From Heliopora coerulea (lineage: Eukaryota > Cnidaria > Anthozoa > Scleralcyonacea > Helioporidae), in contig JASJOG010000195.1 in NCBI GenBank assembly GCA_030142905.1, forward strand, positions 248,001 through 312,000: a stretch of 64,000 bases of DNA. The letters run 5' to 3'. The notes under the pieces were generated by a model. That model did no database searches and was not told where the DNA came from. It worked only from the letters and a program-made list of their open reading frames with translations. The translations under genes were made by a program, and so were the position numbers. Of this stretch, positions 1 to 10,139 are shown piece by piece (positions within the stretch are counted from its first letter, which is position 1; each line of letters starts with the position of its first letter).

Positions 1-379
1 TTTGCAGGTGCTGGATTTTTATTTTCAAAATTAAATCATTCTGGATATGAAAAAGAAATAAAAAGACATAATGAAGCTATAGAAAAACTTGCTAGAGATA
101 AGGAAAAATGGTATGAAGAGCAAGTAAAAAGAAAACAAGAAATTGAAAAATTAAGACAATTATCTGATGCAAATGCTGATATAAATAAGACAAACATGTC
201 TGAAAAATCTTGCTGAAATTAATAATCGTTTAAAATCTCTTGAAAATGAAGAAAATGACAGGGAACCACCACAATTAAAGGATTATTATGAACCTTCTGA
301 TGAAATGAAAGAATATCAAAATATTACTTTTTTTATAGTTGGTCTTTCGGGAGGTTATGTAGCTTATAAATTTATTTAA
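1..379 (+). pseudogene. Polinton membrane/coiled-coil protein, C-terminal part, frameshifted
   Basis: The reading frame is open from base 1 and starts upstream of the window. It begins with a short hydrophobic stretch (FAGAGFLF), followed by a highly charged, Lys/Glu-rich segment likely to form a coiled coil. The frame breaks near base 206-215 and resumes one frame over, ending in a second hydrophobic segment (around FFIVGLSGGY) and a stop at 377-379. The pattern of hydrophobic segment, coiled coil and hydrophobic tail fits a small structural or membrane-associated protein seen in Polinton-like elements. I do not assign a function. The frame break means this copy probably does not make the full product. 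Confidence 0.55.
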
Positions 380-412
380 AAAAAAAAAAAATTTTTTTTA
401 AATAAAAATAAT

Positions 413-423
413 TATATAAATAA
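413..423 (+). promoter_or_regulatory. TATA-like element abutting the start of the SAP-like gene
   Basis: TATATAAATAA lies immediately before ATG 424 and follows a run of A then T. Near-identical arrangements precede the starts at 1592, 1947 and 2357, so this looks like the element's own promoter module with a very short leader. Confidence 0.45.
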
Positions 424-915
424 ATGAATAATCAGAGAAAAACATTTAAAGAATTGTGTTTAATTGCAAGAGGAAAAAATATAAAATATTTTGCTAAATA
501 TACAAAAAATCAACTTGAAGAAATGTTGGGTTTGGAAATTAGCAACCCAAATGAATGGAGAAAAAGAAAAAAAATGAATGATCAGAAAAAAACATATAAA
601 GAATTGTGTTTAATTGCAAGAAAAAAAAATATAAAATATTTTGCTAAATATACAAAAAATCAACTTGAAGAAATGTTGGGTTTGGAAATTAGCAACCCAA
701 ATGAAAATTATGAGAAATATTGTAGAGAAAAAATGAAAAACCCAATTCCAGTAATATTTATAAACAGAGAAGCGGGTGAAATTTTAAATTTTAATAGTCT
801 TGGATCTGCTGCAAAAAATTTTAATATAAATGTAGAAAGTATAAAATTTAGAATTAAAAAGAAAAAAGATTTAAAAATTAATAATCAATCATTTTTGGTT
901 TTTTATGACTGTTGA
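424..915 (+). CDS. Tandem SAP-like DNA-binding protein with NUMOD-like C-terminus
   Basis: A 163-residue basic protein. Residues about 8-40 and 57-89 are two almost identical copies of a SAP-like helix-extended-helix unit (ELCLIARxKNIKYFAKYT). They come from a DNA duplication of roughly 120 bases (about 436-557 and 583-704). The C-terminal part (about residues 108-155) contains FINREAGEILNFNSLGSAAK, resembling the NUMOD/helix-turn-helix modules that accompany homing endonucleases and phage-type DNA-binding proteins. The start ATG at 424 is directly preceded by TATATAAATAA, an arrangement shared with other genes of this element. The gene overlaps the 3' end of the convergent resolvase gene by a few bases. 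DNA binding is inferred. Confidence 0.6.
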   Translation: MNNQRKTFKELCLIARGKNIKYFAKYTKNQLEEMLGLEISNPNEWRKRKKMNDQKKTYKELCLIARKKNIKYFAKYTKNQLEEMLGLEISNPNENYEKYCREKMKNPIPVIFINREAGEILNFNSLGSAAKNFNINVESIKFRIKKKKDLKINNQSFLVFYDC

Positions 916-1451
916 AAAAATTTTTTCGAAACATATGATAAACACATACAAAAACAATCTGTCATATCATCTACTTTTCCATATTTTAATTTTTCTAATC
1001 CTGCAAAGTCTTGTCGTAATGTTAATACTGATCTTGTAAGATCTACAGTAAAATTTTTTCTTTCTGTGTATTTTATTAACTTTTTGGATGTAAAAGTTTT
1101 TGTTTTGTATATCGGATTGTAATACATAACATTTTTACACGGAAACTTAACTTTTATCCAAGTCCAAACATGTTGTGCTATTTGGATAGCTTTTATGTTT
1201 TTTCTATGTTGTCTTTCTATTAGTATAACATCCACACTCGCAAAATTTATATTTGTTAATGTTTTGGTAACATTTTCCAAAATTTCTTCCATTTTATTTA
1301 CGTTAAGGTTTTCAGAAACATCTTTGTTATTAATTTCTATTATTTTTCCGTGTTTTTTATAACACATATTGTTTAAACAGTCTGGTGGATAACTTTCTAT
1401 ACACCAAGCAAAATTTTTAATACCAATATCTATAGCGCATATTGTAAACAT
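903..1451 (-). CDS. RuvC-like Holliday junction resolvase (poxvirus A22 / Polinton type)
   Basis: A 182-residue protein with the RNase H-fold resolvase layout. An N-terminal aspartate sits in CAIDIGIKN (residues about 5-13), a glutamate in VILIERQ (about 75-81), and a C-terminal acidic pair in KVDDMTDCF (about 159-167). This is the acidic catalytic set expected for metal-dependent cleavage of four-way DNA junctions or replication concatemers. Length and motif spacing agree with the family. The gene is transcribed against its neighbours and its 3' end overlaps the SAP-like gene by 13 bases. The frame is intact from ATG 1451. Upstream lies the AT-rich spacer shared with the gene at 1592, a plausible divergent promoter. 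Confidence 0.8.
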   Translation of the reverse strand: MFTICAIDIGIKNFAWCIESYPPDCLNNMCYKKHGKIIEINNKDVSENLNVNKMEEILENVTKTLTNINFASVDVILIERQHRKNIKAIQIAQHVWTWIKVKFPCKNVMYYNPIYKTKTFTSKKLIKYTERKNFTVDLTRSVLTLRQDFAGLEKLKYGKVDDMTDCFCMCLSYVSKKFFQQS

Positions 1452-1591
1452 TTTTATTTAATACTTTTAAATTTTTTTTTTAAAAAAAAATATTATATAA
1501 ATTATTCATTGACTTCCAGTGAAAAAAAATTTTTTTTTTTTTTTTAATTTTTTTTTGTTTAAAAAAATATATACATATAAATAAAAGAGAG

Positions 1592-1878
1592 ATGTCGTCA
1601 ACAATTATTGAAATACTTGTACCAAAAAATTATAAATATACAAAAAGTAATATTATTATACTTTTATCAAAGAAATTATTAAACTTAGCAGAGAAGAAAT
1701 ATTACCACATACTGAATTTTCAATAAATTATAAAGAAAAAGATTGTTATTTTTCTGATTTTGAAATTGATTACCAGAATGATGAACAAATTTATATACAT
1801 TATCATCTTATTTTAAAACCTCAACCAAAAATAGATCCTCCATTATTTAATTTATTTGTATTTAAAAAGATTGAGTAA
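1592..1878 (+). pseudogene. Small Polinton protein, frameshifted paralogue of the next gene
   Basis: Starts at ATG 1592 after a TATAAATA-type motif. About 25 codons in (near 1,660-1,670) the frame must change to keep a long open frame to the stop at 1876-1878. The carboxy end (LFVFKKIE) closely resembles the end of the neighbouring 1947-2258 gene (IFIFTKIE), and both start regions share the same poly-A/poly-T leader, so the two are probably tandem paralogues. Function unknown. The product would be about 95 residues, acidic to neutral, without obvious membrane segments. Confidence 0.45.
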
Positions 1879-1931
1879 TCATGAAAAAAAAATTTTTTTT
1901 TTTTAAATTTTTTTTTTGTTTAAAAAAAAAA

Positions 1932-1946
1932 ATTTATAAATAAATA
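1932..1946 (+). promoter_or_regulatory. TATA-like leader of the 1947 gene
   Basis: TTATAAATAAATA sits directly before ATG 1947, after A-run/T-run sequence matching the leaders at 424, 1592 and 2357. Confidence 0.4.
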
Positions 1947-2258
1947 ATGAAAGAAAGTAAAACAATTATTTTTAAAATTAAAGGGTATATTGATGGTGAT
2001 CTGGATTCTATTTATTTTATGAAAGTGACACCTAGTGAAGGAGACCCTTATATAAATTATTTAAATTATGAAATTCATTATGAAGAAATAAAAAAACAGA
2101 AAAAAATTGAAACCATTAAGATTTTTAAACCTAAAATACCAGATTTTTCATCCCCAGAAATACAATTAGAACCTTATATACCAGAAGTATTAGAATCATA
2201 TATAGAAAAAAAATTTTCTTCATCATTTAATATTTTTATATTTACTAAAATTGAGTAA
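1947..2258 (+). CDS. Small Polinton protein of unknown function
   Basis: An intact 103-residue frame in the AT-rich element. The start ATG 1947 directly follows TTATAAATAAATA. No known domain is recognised. The protein is rich in Ile, Lys and Glu, with PEIQLEPYIPEVLESY near the carboxy end and a terminal FNIFIFTKIE resembling the upstream paralogue. It sits between that paralogue and another small gene at 2357, all on the plus strand with the same leader, so the three may be co-regulated. Confidence 0.5.
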   Translation: MKESKTIIFKIKGYIDGDLDSIYFMKVTPSEGDPYINYLNYEIHYEEIKKQKKIETIKIFKPKIPDFSSPEIQLEPYIPEVLESYIEKKFSSSFNIFIFTKIE

Positions 2259-2341
2259 TCATTCATAATTTTTTTTCAATATAGTCACGTGGCCAATAAT
2301 GAAAAAAAAATTTAAAAAAAATTTTTATTTAAAAAAAATAA

Positions 2342-2356
2342 ATATATAAATAAATA
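2342..2356 (+). promoter_or_regulatory. TATA-like leader of the 2357 gene
   Basis: ATATATAAATAAATA directly precedes ATG 2357, after an A/T-run spacer. It is the fourth instance of the same leader in this element. Confidence 0.4.
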
Positions 2357-2740
2357 ATGAGAGAAAGTAAAGCAACTAATTTGTTGGATTCTGATAATCC
2401 AAAAATTGATACTCCTTTATTATTACCAAAAAAATATTTTTCAAAAATTAAAAGTTTGGTTAAAATCTCAAAGGAGAAATTAAATGATATATTTAACAGA
2501 ACCAGAGAAAGAACACTTAATTTATTTGATAAATATAATCCTTTAAATAATAAAGCAACAGATAAAATAACAAATTGGTTTAATCATCTTAAAGATAATG
2601 TTTTAGATATATTTAGCAAAATACAAGGTAAAGTTACAGCTCCATCTCCAACTCCACCTGAGTTTAAATTGGATAAAGAAGCTTTGAAAGTAACGAAAAG
2701 ATATGAAATTGATCTGAAAGAGTCAATTAACTTTATATGA
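2357..2740 (+). CDS. Small Lys-rich Polinton protein upstream of the polymerase
   Basis: A 127-residue frame starting after the conserved TATA-like leader. It begins MRESKATNLL, similar to MKESKTIIFK of the 1947 gene, hinting at a shared N-terminal origin. The middle is Lys/Asn-rich with weakly amphipathic repeats (KIKSLVKISKEKLNDIFN). Near the carboxy end a Pro/Thr stretch (APSPTPPEFKLD) is followed by a sequence that could belong to the start of the polymerase reading frame, since the two abut at 2740/2745 in different frames. It could therefore be either a separate gene or the N-terminus of a larger replication protein such as a priming protein. No function is assigned. Confidence 0.4.
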   Translation: MRESKATNLLDSDNPKIDTPLLLPKKYFSKIKSLVKISKEKLNDIFNRTRERTLNLFDKYNPLNNKATDKITNWFNHLKDNVLDIFSKIQGKVTAPSPTPPEFKLDKEALKVTKRYEIDLKESINFI

Positions 2741-2744
2741 TCCT

Positions 2745-5700
2745 TTGAGACTCTTGAAAAAAATAAAACCATTAGTAATTGAAAAATTCAAAGAATACCC
2801 AAGCACAAAACAACAAATAACTCTTGTGTGTTTGATGAAAAAAACAAATCCTGCAACAGGAGAAACTGTGGATAATACTCATTTTCATAGTTACTACGAA
2901 GAAATTTTTGATGGAAGTAATTTTGATGAAATATATGAAAAAATAACACAAAAAGTTATTTTGAGTTGTGAAGAATTTTTAAGAAATTCAAGTTTGTGGA
3001 AATTTTACAAAGGTTTAAAATTAATTCTTAATATTAATGAAATTAAAAGATTACTTGCTTCATCTTATATTCCTTTACCAGATTTTTTAAAAAATAAAAA
3101 TGCAATTATTAATCCACAAAATGGAGACCAAAAATGTTTATTGTGGTGTGTAACAATAAATGAACTTTTGAAAACAACTCCTAATTTAAAAGATGCTGGA
3201 AGAATTACAAAAATTTTGAAAAAGAAATCTGAAAGTTTTAATGTTAAAGATATTAATTTTCCATGTGATTAATTTTCCATGTGGATTAATTTTCCATGTG
3301 GATTAATTTTCCATGTGGATAACATTGGAATTAATTTATTTGGATATGATGAAGAAAAAAGATTTGGAAATGTAAATAACGAAATTTTTCCTTTGAGAGT
3401 AAGCAAAAAAGATAACAATCACATAAATATATTGTTAATATCAAATGAAAATGGTGATAAACATTATTGTTTAATTAAAAATATGAGTAGATTGTTTTCA
3501 AGTCAGGTTAGTAAACATAAAGAAAAAAAACATATTTGTAGTTATTGTTTACAACATTTTAGTAAGGAAAATGTTTTTAAAAATCATTTAGAATATTGTC
3601 AAGAGTATGAATGTGGAAAAACTGTTTATCCAAACAAAGGTGAAAAATTAAAGTTTAAAAATTATGAAAGAATGCATGATATTCCGTTTGTAATTTATGC
3701 AGATTTTGAATGTAATTTGAAAAATATAGATAAAAATATTGGTGATAAAACAAAACAATTTCAAAAACACGAACCATCTGGATATTGCTATTTGATAAAA
3801 TGTTTTGATGATAATCTTTTCAAAACAAAATTATTCAGATATACAAAATCTGGTAATGAAGACGTTTGTGATATTTCATTAAAATTTGTAAAAAGTTTAG
3901 AAAATAATATTAAAGAAATATATGAGAAATTTAAATTTCCAAAAAAGATAATATTAAGTGAAAAAGATAAAGTAGATTTTAGGTTTGCTGAAAATTGTTA
4001 TACATGTGGAATCAAATTTGGAATACAAGAAAAACCTAAAAAAACAGAAAAAAATGATAAATTTGAAGAAGAAAATGAATGTGATGAATTTGAAAAAATG
4101 GATGAAATGTTTATGAATGACGAAATTACTGCAGAAGAATTTAAAAAATATTTCCAAGACACAGAAAACAGAAAAAACAAAGAAAACACAAAAGAAACAG
4201 AAAACGTGGAAAAATGAAAAACAAAGAAAAAAATATTGAAAAAGTTAGAGATCATTGTCATTATACTGGAAAATATAGAGGAGCTGCTTGTGTTAGTTGT
4301 AATTCAAAAATGAAAAATCCCAAATTTATTCCAGTTATATTTCACAATCTACAAAATTATGATAGTCATTTGTTTATTAAAAATTTAGGTATTTCAGAAG
4401 GTGAAATTAATTGTATACCCAACACTGAGGAAAAATATATTAGTTTTACAAAAGATATAATTGTTGATAAATTTGAATCCAAAAAAATAATAACAGAAAA
4501 ACAATTAAAAAGCAAATGTAAAGAAAATATAATCGAATGTGAAGAATTACCATCAACCAGTAAAGCAGATGTAAAATATAAAATTAAGGAAATGGTTAAT
4601 GTAAAAAGACAAATTAGATTTATTGATAGTTTTAAATTTATGCAAACTAGTTTAGCAAATTTAGTTAATAATTTAGACAAAAATGAATTGAATATTTTGA
4701 ATAAATTTTATAAAAATGAAGAAAAAGCTGCATTATTAACTAGAAAAGGTGTTTTTCCATATGATTGGTTTGATAATATTGAAAAATTAAAAGAAGAAAA
4801 ATTACCTGATATTGGAGAATTTTATTCTAAATTAAATGATGAAAATATAAGTGATGAAGATTATGAACATGCACAAAATGTTTGGAATAAATTTAAAATC
4901 AAAAATATGAGAGAATATCATGATTTATATTTAAAAACTGATGTGATACTTTTAGCTGATGTCTTTGAAAATTTTAGAAAAGTTTGTAAACAAAATTATA
5001 AATTGGATCCTGCTTGGTATTATACATCACCAGGATTAGCTTGGGATGCAATGTTGAAAATTACAAAAATTGAATTGGAATTGTTGTTTGACCCACAAAT
5101 GTATCTCATGATTGAAAAAGGAATCAGAGGTGGAATTTCAACAATTGTAAAAAGATATGCAAAAGCAAACAACAAATATATGGAAAACAAATATAATTCT
5201 GAAGAAGATAGTGTTTATCTTCCATATTTGGATGCAAATAATTTATATGGTTGGGCAATGTCTAAAAAACTTCCAACAAAGGATTTCAAATGGATGAAAA
5301 ACAATGAATTGGAAAATTGGAAACAATATAGTTGTATTTTAGAAGTTGATTTAGAATATCCAGAAAATTTACATGATTCACATAATGAATATCCTCTTGC
5401 TCCAGAAAGATTAAAAATTGGTCAAGTTGAAAAATTAATTCCAAATTTAAATAACAAAGAAAAATATGTTTTGCATTGTGAAAACTTGAAATTGTATGAA
5501 AAGTTGGGATTAAAAATTACTAGAATTCATAAAGGTGTTAAATTTTATGAAGAAGATTTTATGAAGCAATATATTGATTTGAACACAAATTTGAGAACAA
5601 ACGCAAAAAATGATTTTGAAAAAGATTTTTTCAAATTGATGAATAATTCAGTATTTGGAAAAACAATGGAAAATGTTAGAAACAGAGTTAATATACAATT

Positions 5701-6456
5701 GGTTAACAGACAAGAAAAAGCATTAAAACTATTTTCAAAAACTAATTTTGACAAAAGAACTATATTTTCTGAAAATTTAATTGCGGTTCATATGTACAAA
5801 ACAAAAATTAAATTATGTAAACCAATATATTTAGGAATGAGCATATTGGATTTATCAAAAACTTTAATGTATGATTTTCATTATAATTATATCAAGAAAA
5901 AATATGATGAAAATGCAAAATTGCTTTTTACCGATACAGATAGTTTAATGTATGAAATTAAAACTGATGATTTTTATAAAGATATTTCTCCAGATGTAAA
6001 AAATATGTTTGATACAAGTAATTATTCAAAAGATCATAAAAGTGGGATAAAAACTGGAATGAACAAAAAGGTTATTGGTATGATGAAAGATGAGTGTGGT
6101 GGAAAACAAATTGAAGAATTTGTAGGTTTGAGGGCAAAATTATATTCTTATAAAATGAATGAATGTGAAAAAGAAGAAAAAAAATGTAAGGGTGTTAAAA
6201 AAATATTATCAAAAAAGAAATAACATTTCAAACTTATAAAGATTGTTTATTTAATGAAGAAGAACAAATAAGAAAGATGAATTTGATAAGACATAGAAAT
6301 CATAACTTGTATACAGAAAGTGTTGAAAAAATTGCATTGTCAGCAAAAGATGACAAACGAAACATACTTGAAAATAAAATTGATACAATTGCATTTGGTC
6401 ATTATATGAATAATATAATTGAAGAATATGAAAATATATTTGGTTTTAAACCATAA
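2745..6456 (+). pseudogene. Protein-primed family B DNA polymerase (pPolB), broken in at least three places
   Basis: The replicative polymerase of Polinton-like elements, which copies the linear genome from a terminal protein primer. Visible motifs in order: a Cys/His finger (CSYCLQHFSKENVFKNH); exonuclease I YADFEC near 3,700; exonuclease II HNLQNYDSH near 4,340; exonuclease III YLKTDVILLAD near 4,930; polymerase A LDANNLYGWAM (about 5,228-5,260); B NNSVFGKTM (about 5,642-5,670); and C FTDTDSLM (about 5,927-5,950). The frame is interrupted at 3,272-3,279 within a short tandem repeat, near 4,214 in an A-rich stretch, and near 6,195-6,224. The last fragment ends with TAA at 6454-6456. Catalytic motifs are preserved but the gene cannot give one continuous product. 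Confidence 0.85.
3252..3320 (+). repeat. Four tandem copies of a ~17-bp unit inside the polymerase gene
   Basis: ATTAATTTTCCATGTGG recurs four times head to tail (one copy is a base shorter), starting near 3252, 3268, 3285 and 3302. The array coincides with the first frame break of the polymerase, so replication slippage is the likely cause of inactivation. Confidence 0.85.
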
Positions 6457-6720
6457 AATAATTCTAATAAATTTTGAAATTATGAATTTGGTTAATTTCG
6501 AAATTTTGAATCAGATTTGGGAGGTGGGTGTGGTCACACAACAATTTTAGAATGATTGACAGGTGATGACGTCATTGCTAATTTTAGAATGATTGACAGC
6601 TTCTGAGAAACTGGAAGTAATTTCTTGGAATTTTATAATGATTGACAGGTGATGACGTCATTGTGAAAAAAATATAGCGTCAGCAAAAAATGCGCTGGAA
6701 TCCCCATATTGTAGTCTACT
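6457..6720. repeat. Non-coding right end of the Polinton with direct repeats
   Basis: After the polymerase stop there is no gene. A ~33-base sequence containing GAATGATTGACAGGTGATGA followed by CGTCATTG occurs near 6,548 and 6,633, with a partial copy near 6,583, giving an 85-90 base spaced repeat typical of element termini. The block ends ...TAGTCTACT at 6,720, the proposed terminus. Base composition becomes host-like immediately beyond. Confidence 0.5.
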
Positions 6721-7914
6721 TCTAAACCCTAACCGCCACCCATGTTAACATGCACACGTCTTCCCTAAACGATTACTCTGCTAGAATTTGTTTTGTTCAA
6801 TTGTCATCTTCATTTTCTGTTAACACTGATAACAGCATTTTTAACATTTCTGATATGATATATTTATGCATATTAAACTTTCATAAGATGTAAACCGTAG
6901 GGTATCTTTTGTATTGGACTTGCATTAAACAGTCCCCCTGTATTAAGCGGTCACTCGCGTAATCCCCAAGGGTGGCAGCTCAATACAGGTTTGACTGTAC
7001 CAGACTGTCACTTTTTTAACATTAATTCAATAATCGGTTTCGAGGTGTCAAGTAAATCAATGGCATTGTATAACGACGGTATAACGACAGCTACCGCTGT
7101 AACTGCTGCTTGCAGAATAGAACTACTGATTAAACAATTTAGGGTGTGACAAAAATATAGGCACTTTATGCACGTTTGAACGAGAAGAATTCTGCAGTTG
7201 AGAAGGCAATAGACAGTACGACTAGAGTAATTGTTCTTTGTTTCTTAATACTAAATAATAAAATAGTGCGCCGAAAAAATATACATACTGTTTTAATACA
7301 AATGATCGCAAAAACACATGTAATGTTATTTATTGTATGTCATGTCCATCATTATGTATAAATCCCGCCAAGTTCGTCATCGTATTCGGTCTTTTGAAAG
7401 ACTTATCAATCACGCCATGCATTTATGAGCGCCCACAGCAAAATCTTAAATAGATGTTAACTTTGAATGAAGTATAATATAAACTAGGAAACTTTACTTA
7501 TCATTTCAAGGTAGTGTGCGATTTAGCCCGACGTTTAACGTAACAAGTAATTACCTTTTACCATATGGGTCAATGGGTCACAAAACGCTGATATCAACCA
7601 TTATTCAATTTTGTTTTTCAAAGTTATGTTTTGCAACAGTGCAGGTCCTGTCGGTTTTTATGTTGATCATCTTGTTAATGTTTAACATCCGACAGATGGG
7701 TAATTTGACATATTGAATTTTGCAGTCACTTTGGTTTTATTGAAGTACTCGACATTATGTCCAACCAGTCTGATTGTGAATTCCACAGTTTCGACGATGG
7801 TGTCAAAAGTGCAAGTACTAGTGCTTCTACTATTGAAGATCGAACAGTTGATTAAACAAATGAAACGATAACCTAAATGAATCAAATTCTTTCAGTTCCA
7901 TATCCAACTTTGCT
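6721..7914. other. Intergenic, no gene recognised
   Basis: Only short unsupported frames. Near 6,930-7,000 there is a dispersed-repeat-like string (GTATTAAGCGGTCACTCGCG and CAATACAGGTTTGACTGTA) of a kind seen in old transposon remnants, but no boundaries can be set. Confidence 0.4.
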
Positions 7915-8350
7915 ATTTTACTCTAGCTGACTTCGGACAATCTTTAGTCATCAAGGGTAGATCTCTTAGACACGAAAGGGTAAAGAACTATCTCCCTTAC
8001 CCTTTTGGGTCAATATGCAACTTTGGTATTTTAGTCCGCCTGACGACATATGATTTTACTCTGGCTAAGACCAGACGATTTTAATCGTCAAGGAGAGACC
8101 TCTTGGACAGGAAAGGATTAAATCTCCCTAAAAAGTATCCCCCTAACCCTTTCACGTCCATACTCGACTTTGAGATTTTACTCTGGATAACGCCAGACTA
8201 TTTTACCGTGACTAACGCCAGACGATTTTAATCAAGAGATGACTTCTTGGACAAAATTTCCCTATAAGCCCTTTCAGGTCTATACCTGACTTTAGTATTT
8301 TACTCGGACTGACGCTAGACGGTTTCTGGTCGTCAAGATGAGACGATCCA
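7915..8350. repeat. Degenerate tandem repeat, coral-type CTGACGCCAGACGATTTTA unit
   Basis: About three degenerate units of roughly 130-150 bases. Each contains a CTGAC/CTAACGCCAGACGATTTTA core, a GTCAAGG...GAGAC block, TCTTGGACA, GGAAAGGGTTAAA-like sequence and CCCTTTxGGTCxATAC. Cores lie near 7,925, 8,063, 8,200 and 8,305. A fragment of the same unit recurs at 24,470-24,540. I recall this as a frequent intergenic repeat in stony corals; that is from memory, not from a search. Confidence 0.6.
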
Positions 8351-9317
8351 CCTTTGAAATTCTCTCAAAGTTAACGTGCTTAAAAGACGTATTTCGACTT
8401 TTTGTTGAGATTCCCTATCTAGAGAACGATGGGAATGGTATCGGTTATCCTTGTGAAAGGTCTAATGTTTAAAATGCACCAAAAATTCAAACAAAGAAAT
8501 TATTATATGAACAACTTTAAACTTTTACTTAAAAATTTTTAACATGAAACCTTGTCTTGAATCCTTTTCCTGCAAGAACAGCTAATAATTGTTCTCCCAC
8601 GTTGTACTATTCTGGATACACTGATTATCTTCAACGTTTTTAAATTTCTTCTCCTTCTGCCCGCAAAACGTGATACGTATTTATTTGAACTTTCACAATG
8701 AATTAACAATAAACAATTGAAGTTCAAGAAGTAGTCCATAAATGCACCCTACATGAATAGAAACTACTTTAAATCCCGTCGAGGAAATGTTGAATTGTGG
8801 GGAAATCCCCCATTTTCTGCTGAAATTATGAAGCGGAAATAATTTTAAATCAACGGCGAAGACACTCCCCCCAGAATAGAATCAGTAAAGATGGCGCACG
8901 CTAATAAAACCTTACATTGGGTGCCCTACTATTTTACACTTAACACATGATCATCCGGTTCGCGATTTAAAAACCAATTTTAACATCTTCCAGGGATTCA
9001 GGTCACATATACATACCTTCCGTCGTTCTAACAAACTAAAGTGGAAAATAGCAGATTCATGCTCCAAGACATGTGAAGAGTATACCACAAAAAATATTGC
9101 ATAACTGCAATAAGTGATGAACAAAGTGAACTCATCAAGCTAGGAATAATCCAAAAAAATCAATTGTCGTAATCAATCAAAGGAAGGTACTTCAGTCCTG
9201 ACGACGATTAAAAATGATCAATGTTCATTCGCATGTTATAATATTGGGTAAATTCTTTGGACAAAATGTACGTTGAATGATTCACTGAAGGTAGTACTTT
9301 TCTTAAGTATCCCTTAC

Positions 9318-9522
9318 CTTAAAGTCATAGGAAATCTGTTGTGCCCATTGACCTAATGTTTTTAGCCAAACAGAACCACCATGTATAGGTTTGACCGTAT
9401 TTGTCAGCCTTCGGATGACATTTAACCGTTCTATAACAGGAATATTTCTCACACTGACTACCATAATATAAGCGCAAGGTTTATCACTTTTTGTAGAACA
9501 GCATAGGTTCAATAACCAATAT
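9318..9522 (-). CDS. Candidate piwi-like exon: start of PIWI domain
   Basis: Consensus splice sites (TCACCAG|A and TTTAAG|GTAAGG) bound an open frame containing YIMVVSVRN, IRRLTNTVKP and WLKTLGQWAQ. The spacing from VV to I(R/K)(R/K) (13 residues), to the Pro (6 more), and to TLG (16 after IRR) is exactly that of the VVCLL...IKK......P...TLG segment of PIWI proteins, although identity is low. It lies in the right order and orientation after the PAZ exons. Confidence 0.45.
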
Positions 9523-9574
9523 CTGGTGACAATGATACTTTAACAATATTAGAATGTCAATATTAATTCCTTAC

Positions 9575-9643
9575 CATTTTTCAGAGTCAACCTGATAAGC
9601 AAATTTTGTCGTAATTATGTTCACCAGCAGATATTTCAACCAT
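9575..9643 (-). pseudogene. Candidate piwi-like exon, end of MID domain, frame break
   Basis: Bounded by CCTGTACAG and ATG|GTAAGG. One frame starts MVEISAG and a second continues TTKFAYQVDSEK, fitting the loosely conserved stretch before the VD...Y of PIWI proteins if a frame break near 9,610 is accepted. Joining to the next exon creates a TGA at the junction. Assignment rests mainly on position and on the stronger match of the next exon. Confidence 0.35.
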
Positions 9644-10139
9644 CTGTACAGGAAGTCAGTTTTAAATTCCCATATTACATACAAGTGTCCAGTAATATTT
9701 CACTTCAATAGTCTTCAATAAATAGAAAGTCTAGAATTTCTAGGTAAAAAAGAGAAAAAGTAAGCACAGTTATTTTTGTTTTAATAATATGCAATTATAA
9801 ATTATATTATTAATCATTACCTTCAATGATTGATACACCTACTAAAATAACACAATATCAAAGTGGTAGAGCTTAGTTGTTGACATCATCAATATCTTAA
9901 TGATATATCGTAAATGTTATATTCTTACCTCTAATTTTTGAAAATCATTGTGATGCTTTTTTTTTTCAACAATTAAAATACTAAACAGTGCACCAGGAAA
10001 CTTAAGATGTAGTGTCAGTCATCCAGATGTTTTATTCTTTTTTATGCATACTGTTCAATTTCATTCACAGATTCTGTGCAACACAAAAACCATTTACTGA
10101 ATAAAATATGTGATTTCTGTCATAGACTAAACAATGGTC

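Larger units (their letters stand above)
1..6720. mobile_element. Polinton/Maverick (adintovirus-like) element, right part, left end outside window
   Basis: An AT-rich block, clearly poorer in G+C than everything to its right, holds closely packed genes without introns. They include a RuvC-like resolvase and a protein-primed family B DNA polymerase, which is the signature pair of Polinton-class self-replicating transposons and related integrated viruses. The left part, where capsid, protease, ATPase and integrase would be expected, lies before base 1. The right terminus is proposed at 6,720: the last bases read ...TAGTCTACT, so the reverse complement begins AGT, as Polinton termini usually do. 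That end is an inference because the other terminal repeat is not visible. Several genes carry frame breaks, so this copy is an inactive remnant. Confidence 0.85.

Noticed and set aside
9017..9104. Spliceable open frame YAIFFVVYSSHVLEHE after the last piwi-like exon
   Set aside because: Splice sites are good but the frame does not match the exon before it and the residues do not resemble the PIWI slicer region.
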